The notes beneath the pieces are model-generated. The model did no database searches, was not told the origin of the DNA, and saw only the letters and a list, made by a program, of their open reading frames with translations. A program made the position numbers and the translations under genes. From Callaeas wilsoni (taxonomy: Eukaryota; Chordata; Aves; Passeriformes; Callaeidae), in NCBI GenBank assembly GCA_013398955.1, contig VWPU01009591.1:62001-126000 (forward strand): a stretch of 64,000 nt of DNA, written 5' to 3'. Below are positions 40,503 to 53,900 of this stretch, one piece after another. Position 1 is the stretch's first letter. Each line of letters starts with the position of its first letter.

Positions 40503-40776
40503 CAGTGGTCTCCTAAGTGGGGGGCATGCCCTCAAGGGGGTACACGAGACAATGTGCCGGAAGGAAGAAAATGGTTTTTACACCATTAAAATGAAAAGAA
40601 AATAAACCTCTAGTGTTTATTCCATTTTTATCTCATCCTTTTTAAATTTTGTGTATGTGTTTTATAAGGTATACAATACATTTATAATTTATAGGGTATA
40701 GTAGTGTGGGTAGATGCTCAAAAACATTTTCCTGATAGGGGCACATGATCAAAAAGTTTGGAAACCCAAAGGACTG
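40503..40776. mobile_element. hAT-like non-autonomous DNA transposon fossil
   Basis: It starts CAGTGGTCTCCTAAG and ends AAAGTTTGGAAACCCAAAGG ACTG. The two ends are imperfect inverted repeats of the hAT/Charlie form (CAGTGGT-TCCAAACTTTTT), with an AT-rich centre and GCATGCCC/GGGGCACATG subterminal blocks. No 8-bp target duplication is visible, so it is old. It has no transposase. Confidence 0.5.
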
Positions 40777-43700
40777 GTCTTGCAGGTAGCACCAGATCAG
40801 CTCCAAATCTACAAGTAGTGCTGAAACAGCAAAATGGCTGGGGCAGGTAAAGGTCTGGGCAGCTGCACTACTCACAATACCTGAGCTAGGAGCTGAACAT
40901 CCTGCTCTGAACATCAGCCCATGAGGAGATTGCATGGGTTATTCCAGTTACATGCCAATCACAAAACAAGGAAAATCCAGTTACTTGTTAATGCCTCTTG
41001 CTGCTGTTCCAAATAATGCATAAATGTGAGATTCATGCTGTAAGAACTCTAACCCATTTGCAGATGATGTTTTAAACCTACCACAGTATTTTCTGCGGAC
41101 TTTCTGAACTCAAAGCCTGTCATTCACTATGGGTTGTATGCTTCTTATTAACAGCATTAAGCAAATGCAAAAGCGATTGTTCTAAGAAAAAAAAGTTTGT
41201 TGAAGTTTAAGAATATGAAAATTTAAGACTATGAAAATTGCTGCAGTGGGTAACAATAATTCCTTAGGGTTTATCCTGCCATTCTTAACAGTATATATTA
41301 CTTAACTGATAGACGATAACAGCTAATTTAGAGCTATTAGGTCTATTGCATAAATATGTGGTCAAGAGCACTTTAATGTACACCACTGTTACTTCAGACC
41401 ATACCAGCTGCTTTGGAGCTGTAAGCCTACTTAGTCACAATCTATTTTAATCTGGAAAAAAAAAAAATCCTAATTACTTTGTAGTTGCTAATGCACAATT
41501 TAAGCTGATTGTTTGGTGCCATAGCTGAGCATTGTTTGAGCAGGGGAGGTGAAATACTATAACAAACAGGTATCGCTACCATCAGACAAATCACAGGAGA
41601 CTCAAACTCCGAGTTAATAACAGAGATGCCTGCCATGTGTTTACAGAGGACAAACAACGAGAAAAGAGAGGATGTAAGACAGATTATTTCTTTGTTTAAC
41701 TCTGTACTCTGCTACTTTAAAAACCTAAGAGGAACCATTAAAGCTATGTTTATCATTAAAAAGCAATATCTGCTTGCTACCCCACTTCCCAGCCCTACTC
41801 CCTGCTGCCAGCCAGCTGGGAAAGCTCTGCTGGGAGAGCTCTGCTGGGGAAGGGGGTGCAGCCCAGCTATCCAGTGTAGCATCATGCTTGGATCCAACCA
41901 GCACAGTGAGAGCTTCCAGCAGAGGAATTCAGAGCAATGCCACCTACTCCTGTCTTCTGGCCATTTGGCACATTACATTCCTGCTCTGCCCATAAGCACA
42001 GACAAGTGGTTGAGAAGGTCAGAGAGGCACCCAGCCCTGGAGATAAGAAATGCAGGGGTTCAGCTGCTTTTAAGTACACGCAAAGGCCAATATAAATGCT
42101 CAGAAAACCCAGGTGTCTGTCTCTACCAGGCTCTGCTCAGAATGTGATTCTCTATAATCATGTCATTCAAAGAGACTTTTGCTAAGTACCGAGGGAAAAG
42201 TGGCATCCTTTGGTGAGGGGAGGAAAATGCCTGTTGCTGCAAGCTATCCATCATCTTCAAAAAGTCCAAGATGTACTAAAGCTCCCTAAATTTTTATTCC
42301 AAGTGGAGCAGGATAAGTTCAGTGCTTTCTTGACAGGCAGTCCTCGCATGTCAAAATCTACTTCCCAATACATTTTTGGAGGCATTCACCTGCCTGGTAG
42401 GTTGGATAATAAATAAATGCCCATCATGTCTTTATCTGAGAAAGATTTTCTTCTTGCTGCTTTTTTCCCTTGTTTTTTTTCCCTTGCATATTTGGGGAAA
42501 GCTATCCTCACACCCCCTACTCCCCCCTCCACCCCCAGCCAGGAAACAGTCATTTTGAGGCAAGACCTTAAAATTGATGATTTTGAAAGTTTTCCCTATT
42601 GCCATGCTGTTCTGCTCCTGCATTCCTGTGGTGCCAACAGATGAAGTTGTAAGCCTGTTCGCCTCCCTGCATCTAATCCTGATACTACTCAGCAGCAGGG
42701 AAGGTGGGCAAATGTTCACTAGCAGTTGTTGGCAAAGAAACACAGCAGGATTTAAACTGGATGATGCCACTGCATGTGTGAAACAACCATTTGAGCAAAT
42801 GCTGCTATAGCAGCATCTTTAACCAGTAAAACAGAATTTGCTGTTAACCTTTTGTTTTCTAGCTAGCTGTGCTGATGAGTTATGATTAATTGTAGTTATG
42901 TTTACCAAAAAACCCCAAACCAAAATGAATACCCAATTAAGCTTATAGATAAAAAAATAAGATAAATGCTTGTAGCAGTTGCTGTGACAGACTTTTAGTG
43001 TGCTCATATATAACTAAAATAAATTTCAAAAGGAAAATATGAATAACATTCTGTTGCATTCTGGTGAAGGGTTCCATGTTATTTTTCACAAGGTCATTTT
43101 TCCCATGAACTTCCTTCTCTTCCTTTCCAGTTTGCACAGCCTGGTCTTTAGCTGATGTGCCCCAACCCCAGATCTTTCATGGTTAAAGCATAATCATATT
43201 ATGGCATTCTAGGACCGTTCTGAATGAGGATCACCATAACAGTAATATGCCATGCTTATCCACTATTCAAAAGCTTGAGCTGGGCCACCTACTGTGACAT
43301 CAAAACAATGACTCAAGAGCACCCAAATCACTGCTTTTCCCCAGGCTCTCAAGTTTCTTTGCTTCTGATAGTTTTTCATAGAGACCATAAGAGTTCCTTC
43401 CTTCAAACTGAGCTCTGCTATTATTTAAAGCTATCACTTTGGTATCTGGGAAATACAAGTTGAAATATCAGCTGTCAATGCACCCAATGTTAGGAACGGG
43501 AATGAACTTTTCTCTGTCCTTCTTTGGAGATGATGAGAAAAGACACATCACACAGCCAACCACAGAGATCTATTGCAGTTCATAAGGCCACGTTTAATTG
43601 AAGAAATTGCTTTTTGGCAATGCTGCTGGGGCATTTAACTGAAGCAGGGCTTTCCCATTAGGAAATGTATAAAAGAGCATTTTATACCTATGCATTATCC

Positions 43701-46700
43701 CCCTGGATCTCCCAGCTGTGCCCTAAGTCCCAAGCACAAGTTCTGTCCTTTCTGTTGGCTTAGTTTTTCCATCCCACATTTGCCACACACATCTTGTGTG
43801 TTAGTGCTGGACTAATTACCTTGAATATGAAAATGTTCAAAGCTTGGAGAGTCTGTAAAACCCTTAAGAGGGGCCTGGGCAAGAGTGCAGTGCTAATGGC
43901 AAGCCCAGTACCTGCATCAGAAGATTCCTTTCCTAAAGGAAAGTTGTTTCAATCTTTTCATTTTGACTCAGCTGATGATCCACGCTAGGTGGAATATTGA
44001 ACAGCTGTAGCCTAACAGACTGAAAAATCACCCCCTTGAAAAGCAGGGAGATGGATACAGGAGGACCAGAGCATCTGTAGCCACACTCCCTTGTAGAGGG
44101 AGCTCCCTGCAGAACTGCCATCCTCCTTCCCACGCTGCCTGAATGTCAGCTGGCACAGCCAAACCTCCAAAGCCACCAGGACAGAGGTGGTGGTTGACGC
44201 CACAGAGAAACAGCTGCTGCAGAGTGAAGCTCTATTGCACTTACCTGGACACAGAACAAAACACACAAAAACAATGTGCTCAGACATTTATCCACTGGGA
44301 TGAGAGATACATGCAGGATAGTGAACTCTGCGAAGAAGCAGTGCAGAAAGAAACACGGCTTTTGTGAAGGGACTTGGAAGCAGTACAGTGAAACTCAGAA
44401 GGTTAAAGCAGTACAGCTGTGGACACTGGCAGAAACCATTTTTTCCCAGTGTTTCATTAGAACAAAAAAATTTTGGAGCACGAACACCAGAAGCAAAATT
44501 GAGTTGGACAGAACCAGTTGCTCCACTGGGACCTTACAGGAGAACATAAAACATCTTTTCCAGGGAGACCTTTACACTTTATTTTAGCTGTGCATCCAAG
44601 CCTAGGTCAGCAAGATCATAGCAACCATAACATTTAAAAATTACATCCCTTACATGGAAATGAGCTGTGAAAATATTTGTTGAGTCATGAAGTACATTCT
44701 CCTATATCTGCACCACCTGGCATTATATGGATCTCAGCTGGGTAAAATAGGCCTCAGAACTGAACTTCAGGCCTTCAGAAACACAAGTTCCCCAGTCAAA
44801 GAGATTTTGCTTAAATACAATTCTGTATTTGGCCTTGGACTTTTGAGCTTTACAGTTCAAACCTATTCTCTCATTCCATTGCATTTATTTTTTAAGTTCC
44901 ATTCTCATGACTTTGAAAGCTTTCTAAAGGTCAGAAGAGAGAAGTACCAGATATTGCCACAATCACCCACAGTGTAATGCAGTCTTTTCATACTGCTTTA
45001 AAGCTTTCAAAAAAACATTGTGACTTGTCATCTCAGAGAGTGTGGCTGAAGGTGTGGGTCAGGTTTCAGAGGCAACAGAAAGGAAGCCAAAGCCTTTGCC
45101 ATTAGACGTGGAGCAGGCTCTGGGTGATGTGATGAAAGAGCTGTCCTGCTGTTGAAGCCCTATCACAGCTCCCATCTCTGGGGTAGCAGCATCCACTGCT
45201 GGACACAGCTATTGAGCACTGGGCCAATTTGTTTAGCCTTGTATTTATTTAATCTTTGTGAAGATAAAGGAGGATGTTCCACTGAGAGCTCTTTTGTTTC
45301 ACTCTCTATCAGTTCAATAGGAGAGAGAGCAGAGCTAAAGCCACAAGCAATGGTTTGTATATCTTGTAAGTCTCCTAAAGCCTTGTCATCATATGCTGTA
45401 TTATGTTGTCTTTTTTACTGAGTGACCATTGCTCTATTGTACACCATCTGCCTTTTTGTGACTTGATGAACCACATTGTAAAAGGCAGAAATCAATAAAG
45501 TTCTCCAGAACCCAAAACCTTGGAGGGAAAAATGTTTTCCTGCAGCACCATCTCGTGGTCTCTGATTTTAGTGCTGAAGCTGTCCCTCCCTCTCCCTGGG
45601 CTAGGAAGGCCTTTCTGCAGCCTTGGGAACCACACCCAGCGTTCAGCAGCTTCTCTCCAGACACAGAGGTACTGTGAAGAGCCTGGCAAAAATGATTGTG
45701 CCTTCTTTGTAGCTGACCTGGACCCTCATCGAGTTCTTGGAAGGGATAGAAGGGACAAAGGAAAATTGAATTTGGCTCAGTAACACGCAGCTTGATATAC
45801 GTGATACAACCAGCAGCTTAGGCACTGGGGAAAAGACATGTTTCAGTTAGAGGTGAGGTAACCCCATGTTCAAATTGTTCTGTAATATGCTTAAGTCCAG
45901 GAGCACAAAAAAAGCAACAGTGTAAGCAAGCAGCCAATCAGCTGATCAAAGCAGCCTCCTTTTTGGGACATTGTCAGTACAGCTTCCATCACACACAGGC
46001 CTGTGAATAAATATCTGTAATTTGACCCTAAGGTGGCAATCTTGACCTTCAATAGTAATGAAATAGCTATTATGACATCTTAGGCACAGATAGCAGTTAT
46101 TTAAGCAATACCCAAGGCTTGACAGCTATTGATTCAAGGCATTGTCAAGCTAATAGAGAAACCAAAACATAAAATCAGAACTTTTGTCTTCTCCAACTGA
46201 AAAGCAAAACTTCCAGCTTTTTAGAACACCTTTACAACAAAGCTGCTGTATGGGAAAGGACAAGCCCCACGTTTGTGTACTGTGCTCTTGACTGCTGTCC
46301 CACTGAAGGGAACACAACCCTTGCTGTGAATTTATCTCACTTCCTCCTCTAACAGAACATTTTGCTTTTGCTCCTCCTGTTCTGGTGCTGCCAGACACAG
46401 TGCAGATGCCCTGATTGTTCACCCTTAAATACAGTTGTTTTATCTGAATGTGTCCCTTTGTCACGATGTTATGTGACATTGAAACCAGTTGTGCTGCCAT
46501 TGACATGGAAACTCGAAGAATTTATTGCCCTTCAAATCAAAATCATGAAGCAGCACATGAGAGCCTGGCTTTCTCTGGAGCGCAGCTCGCCCTCCATAAT
46601 CACCAGCCACGAGGATTTCTCTGGTTTGTCACGTGCACAGTTCAGCTGTGACAGTGCCTCAGAATTCATGCCGCAGGAAACTGTTCTTTTCTTTGTCAAA

Positions 46701-47293
46701 ATGTCTATATACATACTTCACCTTCCAGAAAAATAACACCAAAAAGGAGTAAATACACATCAGATTGAGAAGGCAAACAGTGTCCCGTTCAGTTTCCATT
46801 GTTCTGCTGCTCCACATCAAAAATAGTGTCATACTTTAGCTTGCGAAATTTTAACCAAATCGTCTGTAACACAATGCTCGTGGCAATGGCTGCAATGTCA
46901 GGCTTTAAAGCTCCTGCATATAGTTACATCTGATCATCAGCAGGCACTCCAACAACTTCATGAGATTGCCCATATGCATATTCCACCCACATTACACTTG
47001 GATTTTAAGTGATCCCTTTTTTAGGACTTAGGAAACTAAGAAAAATGTTTTAAATGGGGAATTCTGAAAGTACAGAGTTTCTAAGAATCACTCATAATAT
47101 TTACACTTCAGCTTAGAACCAAAGCTCCATTCCTGCCAGTTGTAGCTCTTGGAAATTCTGCTACATGGACTTCACGGCCCCAAAGAAATATGACAAGTGA
47201 TTGCATTATTATGGGTGATACTGACTTCTACTGACATTCTTTTAGGTGCTCACTCTGCACTCAGCTGTCAAAAGGTATTACACATTTGTTTCT
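40777..47293. other. intergenic downstream of FMR1NB, no gene found
   Basis: It contains the longest open frame of the window (41626-42147, 173 codons), whose composition is low-complexity and which matches no known protein. A C/T-rich tract lies at 42460-42545. The FMR1NB transcript may end near the minus-strand AATAAA at 47294-47299. Confidence 0.65.
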
Positions 47294-47873
47294 TTTATTT
47301 TTGTTACACTACAGAGAAATGGAAAGAAATTGCATTTTGGAATCACCTACTTTGGGAGGCAGGTCATCCTAAGATCAAAAAAAGTTGTGTGGTACAGCAA
47401 TATCCAGTGGAGAGAACAACTCCAGAGATAACACTCTCTCAGTTTCCTTAAGTACTTTGTATTTTTGCCAAGCATCTTTAAACAATTGCCCAATAACAGA
47501 TTTCCCAAATCCTCTGTAGCCTGGGAAAGAATTAGCTGTTCTTCTCAGCAAGAGCAGCACTACTGTGCTATGGTGCCATCCAGTATGGAACCAGAGCAAG
47601 CTTCCTCTCACTACCAATTTAATGAGTGACAACACTACCTTGATCTTTTTCTAAGACTGACCCCTAAGCTGAGATGGGCACGTAACTGGGATCTTTATAT
47701 CCCTCCACAGGGGTGCTACTGTATGAAAAGAACACTGACTTCACTATTCAGGGGTTGCCATGAGCAGTTTCCCTTTCAGTGTTACCAGTTTTTTCTGTAC
47801 AGGAGGTATGGAATGAGTGCAAGAAACTAGAACGAAGAAACTTTTACTTAAAAATCAATAGTATTATCAAGAG

Positions 47874-47982
47874 TTAACAACTTTGTATTACTTCAATGCT
47901 GAAATAAAACATGTCATTTTCTAGGAGATAGTCAAATAATCCTGGTGTCTTCTGCTTGATCTTCAGGATCAGATGGATGCTC
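47874..47982 (-). CDS. FMR1NB: candidate FMR1NB terminal exon, frame uncertain
   Basis: A strong acceptor (T-rich tract, CTCCCTTTGGTGTATAG) precedes 47982. Joined to the phase-2 end at 51309, the reading is RSIHLILKIKQKTPGLFD and continues to a TAA at 47876-47874. In the neighbouring frame the same bases read EHPSDPEDQAEDTRII then TGA at 47934-47932. That acidic peptide resembles the stretch after the last membrane span in human (SEPADDLQRQDNRVV, from memory). Either the spliced frame is right and the likeness is chance, or one base has been lost at the junction. A possible poly(A) signal (AATAAA on the minus strand) lies at 47294-47299. Confidence 0.5.
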
Positions 47983-50900
47983 CTATACACCAAAGGGAGA
48001 AAAAAAATCCCAAACATGAGTATAACTTGATTTAGGGACACCTTTACATTTCTGCCATATCAAAACTCTCCCTGAAATATTTTCTTATTGTCTAATGACC
48101 TCCCTGACACTTTTTTATTTCATTGTGACCTTTAGTAGGTCATAGTTTGGCATGGTCACATGAAATAAATAGCATTTCACTCTCAGATTACATTTATTTC
48201 AGTAGTCAATTGCTCTTCAGCATTGAGGAGGAATGCCAAGATGCTGAGCTATGGGAATGCCTCAGCTAAAACCCACCCCTATCCATACAGAAAGACAGGC
48301 TTTTCAGTGTCTGTTAATGGATCTGCCTCTCCTGAAAGCAGCAAACCCACTGCTTTGACACTTTCTCATGCAACAGTTTGCACATGACATACGGAACACT
48401 GAAGTGGCAGAGGGCTTTAACCTCAGACTGTCCATGGCTCTGCTGTCAGCTGGCAGCCCAGGACAGCAACAGAATTCTTGCAAACGCATTACCTCTCCCA
48501 GAACAGAAACTGAAGGTGATCCCTGACAAGCAGTGCCTTTGGACGATGTCTACTGCACTGGCAGGCAGCAGGTATTTGGTAGTGTGTATCTTTAGTATTC
48601 TACACAGACTCAACAGAACAACCCTAAACTTAGAACAAAAGAATACTCCAAAGTTAGTTTACCTTCTTTTTTTGTCCTTTTGGTTCTTTCTTAAGTCAGT
48701 CCAGTAAAGGGCGATGAATCTCTTCATCATGAGTCTCTTTACCATGTACTCTTTTTTCCCGTGCAATTTTCTGTACTTTTTTGCTTATCCTTTGTAAAGG
48801 ATTGATACACGGACTGCAACATATTAAAACAGCTGAAGTTGGTTGACTTCCAAAGTAGGAATTTAGAGGTCACCTAGACTTCAGCCATGAAATCCTAGCT
48901 CCAGTGGAAAAGCTCAAAAAGCTATAGTTGATTTCAGGGGCCATGATAAGATTCATCACCAGAAGAAAGATAAAGGTGAGGAAAAGCATTTCAATGCTTT
49001 TCAATGCTTTTCCCATTTCTTACATTTTCTTCATGAATTTCACCTTGTGATTCGTACAGAACCACAGAATCATTCAGGACAGAAAATACCTTTAAGATGA
49101 CCAGTCCCAGCCGTTAACCCATCGCTGCCCAGGCCACACAGGGCACACGCAGCCCTGGGGCTCTGCTCGCTGCCCAGCTCTTCCTGAGACAGGAGCTCCT
49201 GCACAGGGCTGCTTGTCTCATCCCCAGCGGGCAAGGACGGGCAGACAATGCAACCATGACCAGAAATTCCCCCAGTAACAAGTCAACAAAATTCTGTGGG
49301 CTGCTTCCCACAGCTGTGCTAGGGATTGGGCAGGAATGAAGACTTTTCTAATTCTGTTTTTAAAATCTACACAATATTATTCAAAAGTAGCACTATTTAA
49401 GCGCACCCAGATTTTTCTAACCTTTAGTGTCCTACCTGTCCTTGCCTGTGGCTCTTAAAGAAGACTAACAGAACTGAGAGGAGTAAGCTAGGCTGGCACA
49501 GTTATGGACATAGTGAAAGTACCAGAGCACAGCTTAGACAAGAGATACTGTGCTGACAGCACACCAGGGAAATCGCCAGCTGGCAGGGAACAGACGTGTG
49601 GATTCTGCTTCCTGCATGAAAAACACCACTGGAAGGAGGCAAACACAGTTTGTCCATGGGGATGTGGAAAGTAACAAAGCCTCACTGGCTTGGGAAATTA
49701 GATCAACTAGAGTTGATCAAGTCTGGCAAGGAGAGGAGTACTCAGCTCCCTCTATCAATTTTACAGGAATTCCATGCTCCTACATTTTCTTTGTCTGGCC
49801 ATGATATAGAAACCTTGCAATTTTCTCTAGAAGAGGCACAGTGGAGTTAAACAATTATCCCAAATTTCATCTGCAAAAGTCCTCTTATTTTTTTTGATAA
49901 CTCTAGAGAACAATTTTTACTTTTGTGCACACCAGTTGCAGTACAGATTTGGCATTGTACAGGACTCTCTCAACACTGACTGTATAATGTTGAAAACAAA
50001 ATAATTTCTATCCAGAGAGGTTTTTGGCTTATTAAAGGAATGTTTTTCAAAGCTCTATCAACTGTCTCTGAAACTGGTAAAACTCAAAGCTACAGTGTGA
50101 TAGGATTGCACCTTTCCTATAACTTATATATATAATGTTGGAAATTTAAACCATTTAGCATTTGGTTAATTTCTGCAGTAAAAAACAAAGCAAAAAACCA
50201 AGTCATAGCAGAACAGCAAAATTCCTAGTTTCACTGGCTATGAAAAACCACAGAAATGATAATTTAAACATTAATGTGAATTCTCCCAAAACGAACACAT
50301 ATTAATTCATTTTCCAGAAAATTTATGATAATTTCATGTTGATTCTTTGCCTCCTGTTTTCAGAGTCACTGATGACTCAGTGCAGCTATCTGTATGCTGA
50401 GCATCAGCTGTTGAGCACAGTGTAAGATGTAATGTGGAGATTTTCACAGCAGGTTTTGTCAAAATGTGGAACTCCACAGCAAACAGCCATCTGCCAAGCA
50501 GCCTCATTAGTAAAGTCTATGTGTCTGTGTCTACATGCATGTATATGATCCCACACAGACTACTATATCGTAGAAGAGTAAAAGTTTAACACTTGGAGGA
50601 AAAAATCTTCACTAAAAAGACAATTCTGTCATATTAATCAAGTTGTAGCACCAGCCGTTCAATATGAACTACTACTTTAGCAGAATAAAGCACAGTTATG
50701 TTAATTCATTCCATCAGTTTAATGACCTTGATGTTGTGGAGTTTACATTTTCCCTGTATCCTGGGAACACATACACATGCTGAAACTCTTCACAGTATCA
50801 AACACTAAATGGCTTGCATAGAACTTGCAGGCTGTAAAGTGCCCTCTATACATTAAAAACCCCACGCTGCAGGTTAGAAGCATTAGAGATAATTAATTCC

Positions 50901-53900
50901 CAACTCATAGCCCAGGTCTCTTACTCTTTTCAGGCCTCATACTTTGTTCTTCCCTACCTTGTCCTACTGCATGACTCCAGGTCTGTCCTGGAGGGAGTCT
51001 GCTTTCGTGTTTTACGTGCAACTTCCCAAGCAAGTGAAGTAAGATTAAGTCCAAGTCTTTTATATCCAGGTCTTTAGAAAGAGTACTGGGGCATTAAATA
51101 ACCTTTTTTTCTTTAAGCCAAATTGACTGCCTGTTTTATGTAGCTTCAAAATAGAAGGACTCATCTTTTATGTTTGAACGTTAGTTTCTTGCCCTTTTTT
51201 TTCCAATCTTTTCTCCCCTCACCTAGTTAAAAGATGTCAGTTCTCCATATTTTCACCATTTGGAAACACTACTTCATAAATCTGGTCTGGTCATGCTCCA
51301 ACACTCACCTTCTCTGCAAAAAGGCACAGCAACAGATTGGTAGAATCCCCAAAGTCAGAAATCCTCCTCCGGCAAGTAAAATCACTCGAATGGCCAGCTG
51401 CACATCTGTGGAGGCAGCAGAAGTTTGCATTAGTTCTGAATAATTCTGATACAGACACCGAGGGTCAGGAGACAGCATCAGCCTCCAAGACAGACATCCT
51501 TGCAGCCATCAAGTCACAGCCATGGTGCTACTTAGCTCAGACAGATGTTTGTCAGCAAAGCTCAGACAGTGCTCACACCTCAAGGCACACTCACACCTGA
51601 AGACTTCAGTAAATGCCAAGGAAAATTGCCATCTCTCAGATGAATTTAAAGTTGGACTTAATGATCACAAGGGTCTTTTCTAACCTAAATGATTCTATGA
51701 TTCAGCAGCACAGTGGCAAAAAAGTGTTAGAAATGAGCTCAGATGAGAAAGAACTGGTCTCAAATTTCACTTGAGTTTGAAAAGCACAAGTGCTTGTTTA
51801 GTTTCAGAGGCAACCAGGGTTTGAGTGAACCCAGGGCACGGGGCACAGTTGAGTGCAGGGAATAAGTAATAGTTAAAAAAAACAATCAAAGTCCCTTAGA
51901 AGCTGCTTTAAGAACAGAGACAAAATCTTTCAAATGAATTCTATTTATCTACTTCAATTCCTAACTTTTGTAGCATTTTCTTAAGGCCTCATTTTATTCC
52001 CAGTGAAATTCAAGACACACCTCCCAACCAGAAGAACCATTCAGTATGCAGCCTGTGACCAGCTGACAAACACAACTGCCATGAGTCTAATATCTGCTAA
52101 GTGCTTCTATTTTGTCAACAGATTGCTACAAGGCAAACAGTAAGTGTTTGCATTTTCTTTGGACATATGCTGTACATCCAGGAGCATTCAAGGAGCTCAT
52201 TAATCTATGAACAAATAATTCTGTAAAATAGTCAGCCCTTGATATTGATGTCCAAACAATAAAAGCCTAACTGGAATGAGGAATCAAGCAATCACAGCTG
52301 AATAAGCATATTTAATTTTAAAATTTGCTTGAGTATGTATCTTAAAATTGAGCCGAAGAGCTGTAATTTTCACTGTACCGCTTTTCTTGCTGTAGTGAAG
52401 TGTCTTTTATACATAATATAAAGGCCCAAGCTGGGACTGAATATTATTAAAACATTTAATTTCTGTCATATGCCTCTAACTAACAAACAGATTCTGGAGG
52501 CATCACACTGGATAATACTTTCTTCAGTCAAAAATTATCCAGCTAGTAGTAACTACAGCTGCCCCAGCATGGGAATGTGGAGTTGCTCAAGCATAAGAAA
52601 AATTTCAAAGTCTTATTTTGACCTCAGCTTGCTCCTGAAGAAGCACAAACAAGAGGAAGTGAATTCATGTTAGCAGACAAATAACCTTGGGGTTTCATAT
52701 CTGTGTTAAGTGAGCTCATCCTAAAAATTGGGATGTCACCTCTGAAATCAATGGAGCTATGCTGAATTATACCAGCAAGAACTAAATCATTAAGTTCTAG
52801 ATTATGGTTTCTTTTTACTAACTTAACATCCACGTTTGGCAAGATTGCTTGTGTCTGAAAACTCTTCCTACACTGATGGTTGTTTGTCCTTGGACAAATT
52901 CAAAATTCGACTGGACACAGTCCCTGGGAAACCTGTTGCAGCTAATGCTGGTAGAAAAGGGAGGATTAACTATGTGGTTGTGAGAGGTCCCTTCCACACC
53001 CAATAATTCTGTCTCTAATAAAACACCTCTAAATTATTTGCTTTTTTCAGTTTATTGAAGCAACTTCATCACAAAAAGCAACAACTGTTTCTAGAAAGCT
53101 ATACAAAGAGGAAAAAATTATGATAGAAATTAAGATTTGATAGAACCCTTTCAGTACAGCAAAGAAAACCATGGAGTTATAAGCAAAGACAGGATCTAAA
53201 AAAAGAGATTTTTGCATTCATATGAGAAAAAAAAAATTATGCCCACCAAGTTGATGCTCAAAGGGAAAAAAAAAAGAGGCAAAATGTAATGTTAAGTCTG
53301 CAATTTGATAACACAGGACCACTCACATTTTGGTTGTAAGGGACTTCTGCAGATCACGTAGATGAATCTTCCTCTTGAAGCAAGGCTACTACCATTATGA
53401 GTGAGTTGAGTCTCGTTATATCCAAGTCTTGAAAACCTCCCAGGCTGGGGATTCCATCCCCTTTCTGATGAACTTTTCCCCCTTAATGTCTGAGCTAAAT
53501 TTCCTGAGCATCAGTTAGTGGCAATTCCCACTTGTAAAATCATCTGGTTCTTCCAGAAAGAATTTGTGACTCTCACCTTAGTAACTTCCCTTCTAAACAG
53601 GCTTCAGTAACTACTAAACAACCAATGAGCCTCCTCTTCACCATGTAAAATACATCCAGTTTCTCCACTTTTTCTTCACAGCACTTTCACGGAGTCACTA
53701 CTTTGGATTAACCCCCACTTTCAACAAAGAAAGCCTTTACTTCATTCTTTGTACTGACATATGTGACTATATTTATTTCTATGGCACTTGTTCTTTCCTT
53801 GCACTGGGCTTGACAATATCCAGAACATTTCCTATCAATTAATTGTTTCCTTTATTAGTATAGATGAAGAAATACATGCAAACTTAGAGCTCCTTTAAAG

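Noticed and set aside
41626..42147. Longest open frame, 173 codons
   Set aside because: Low-complexity composition, no family likeness, no splice context, overlapping frames on the other strand; length is within chance for 64 kb.
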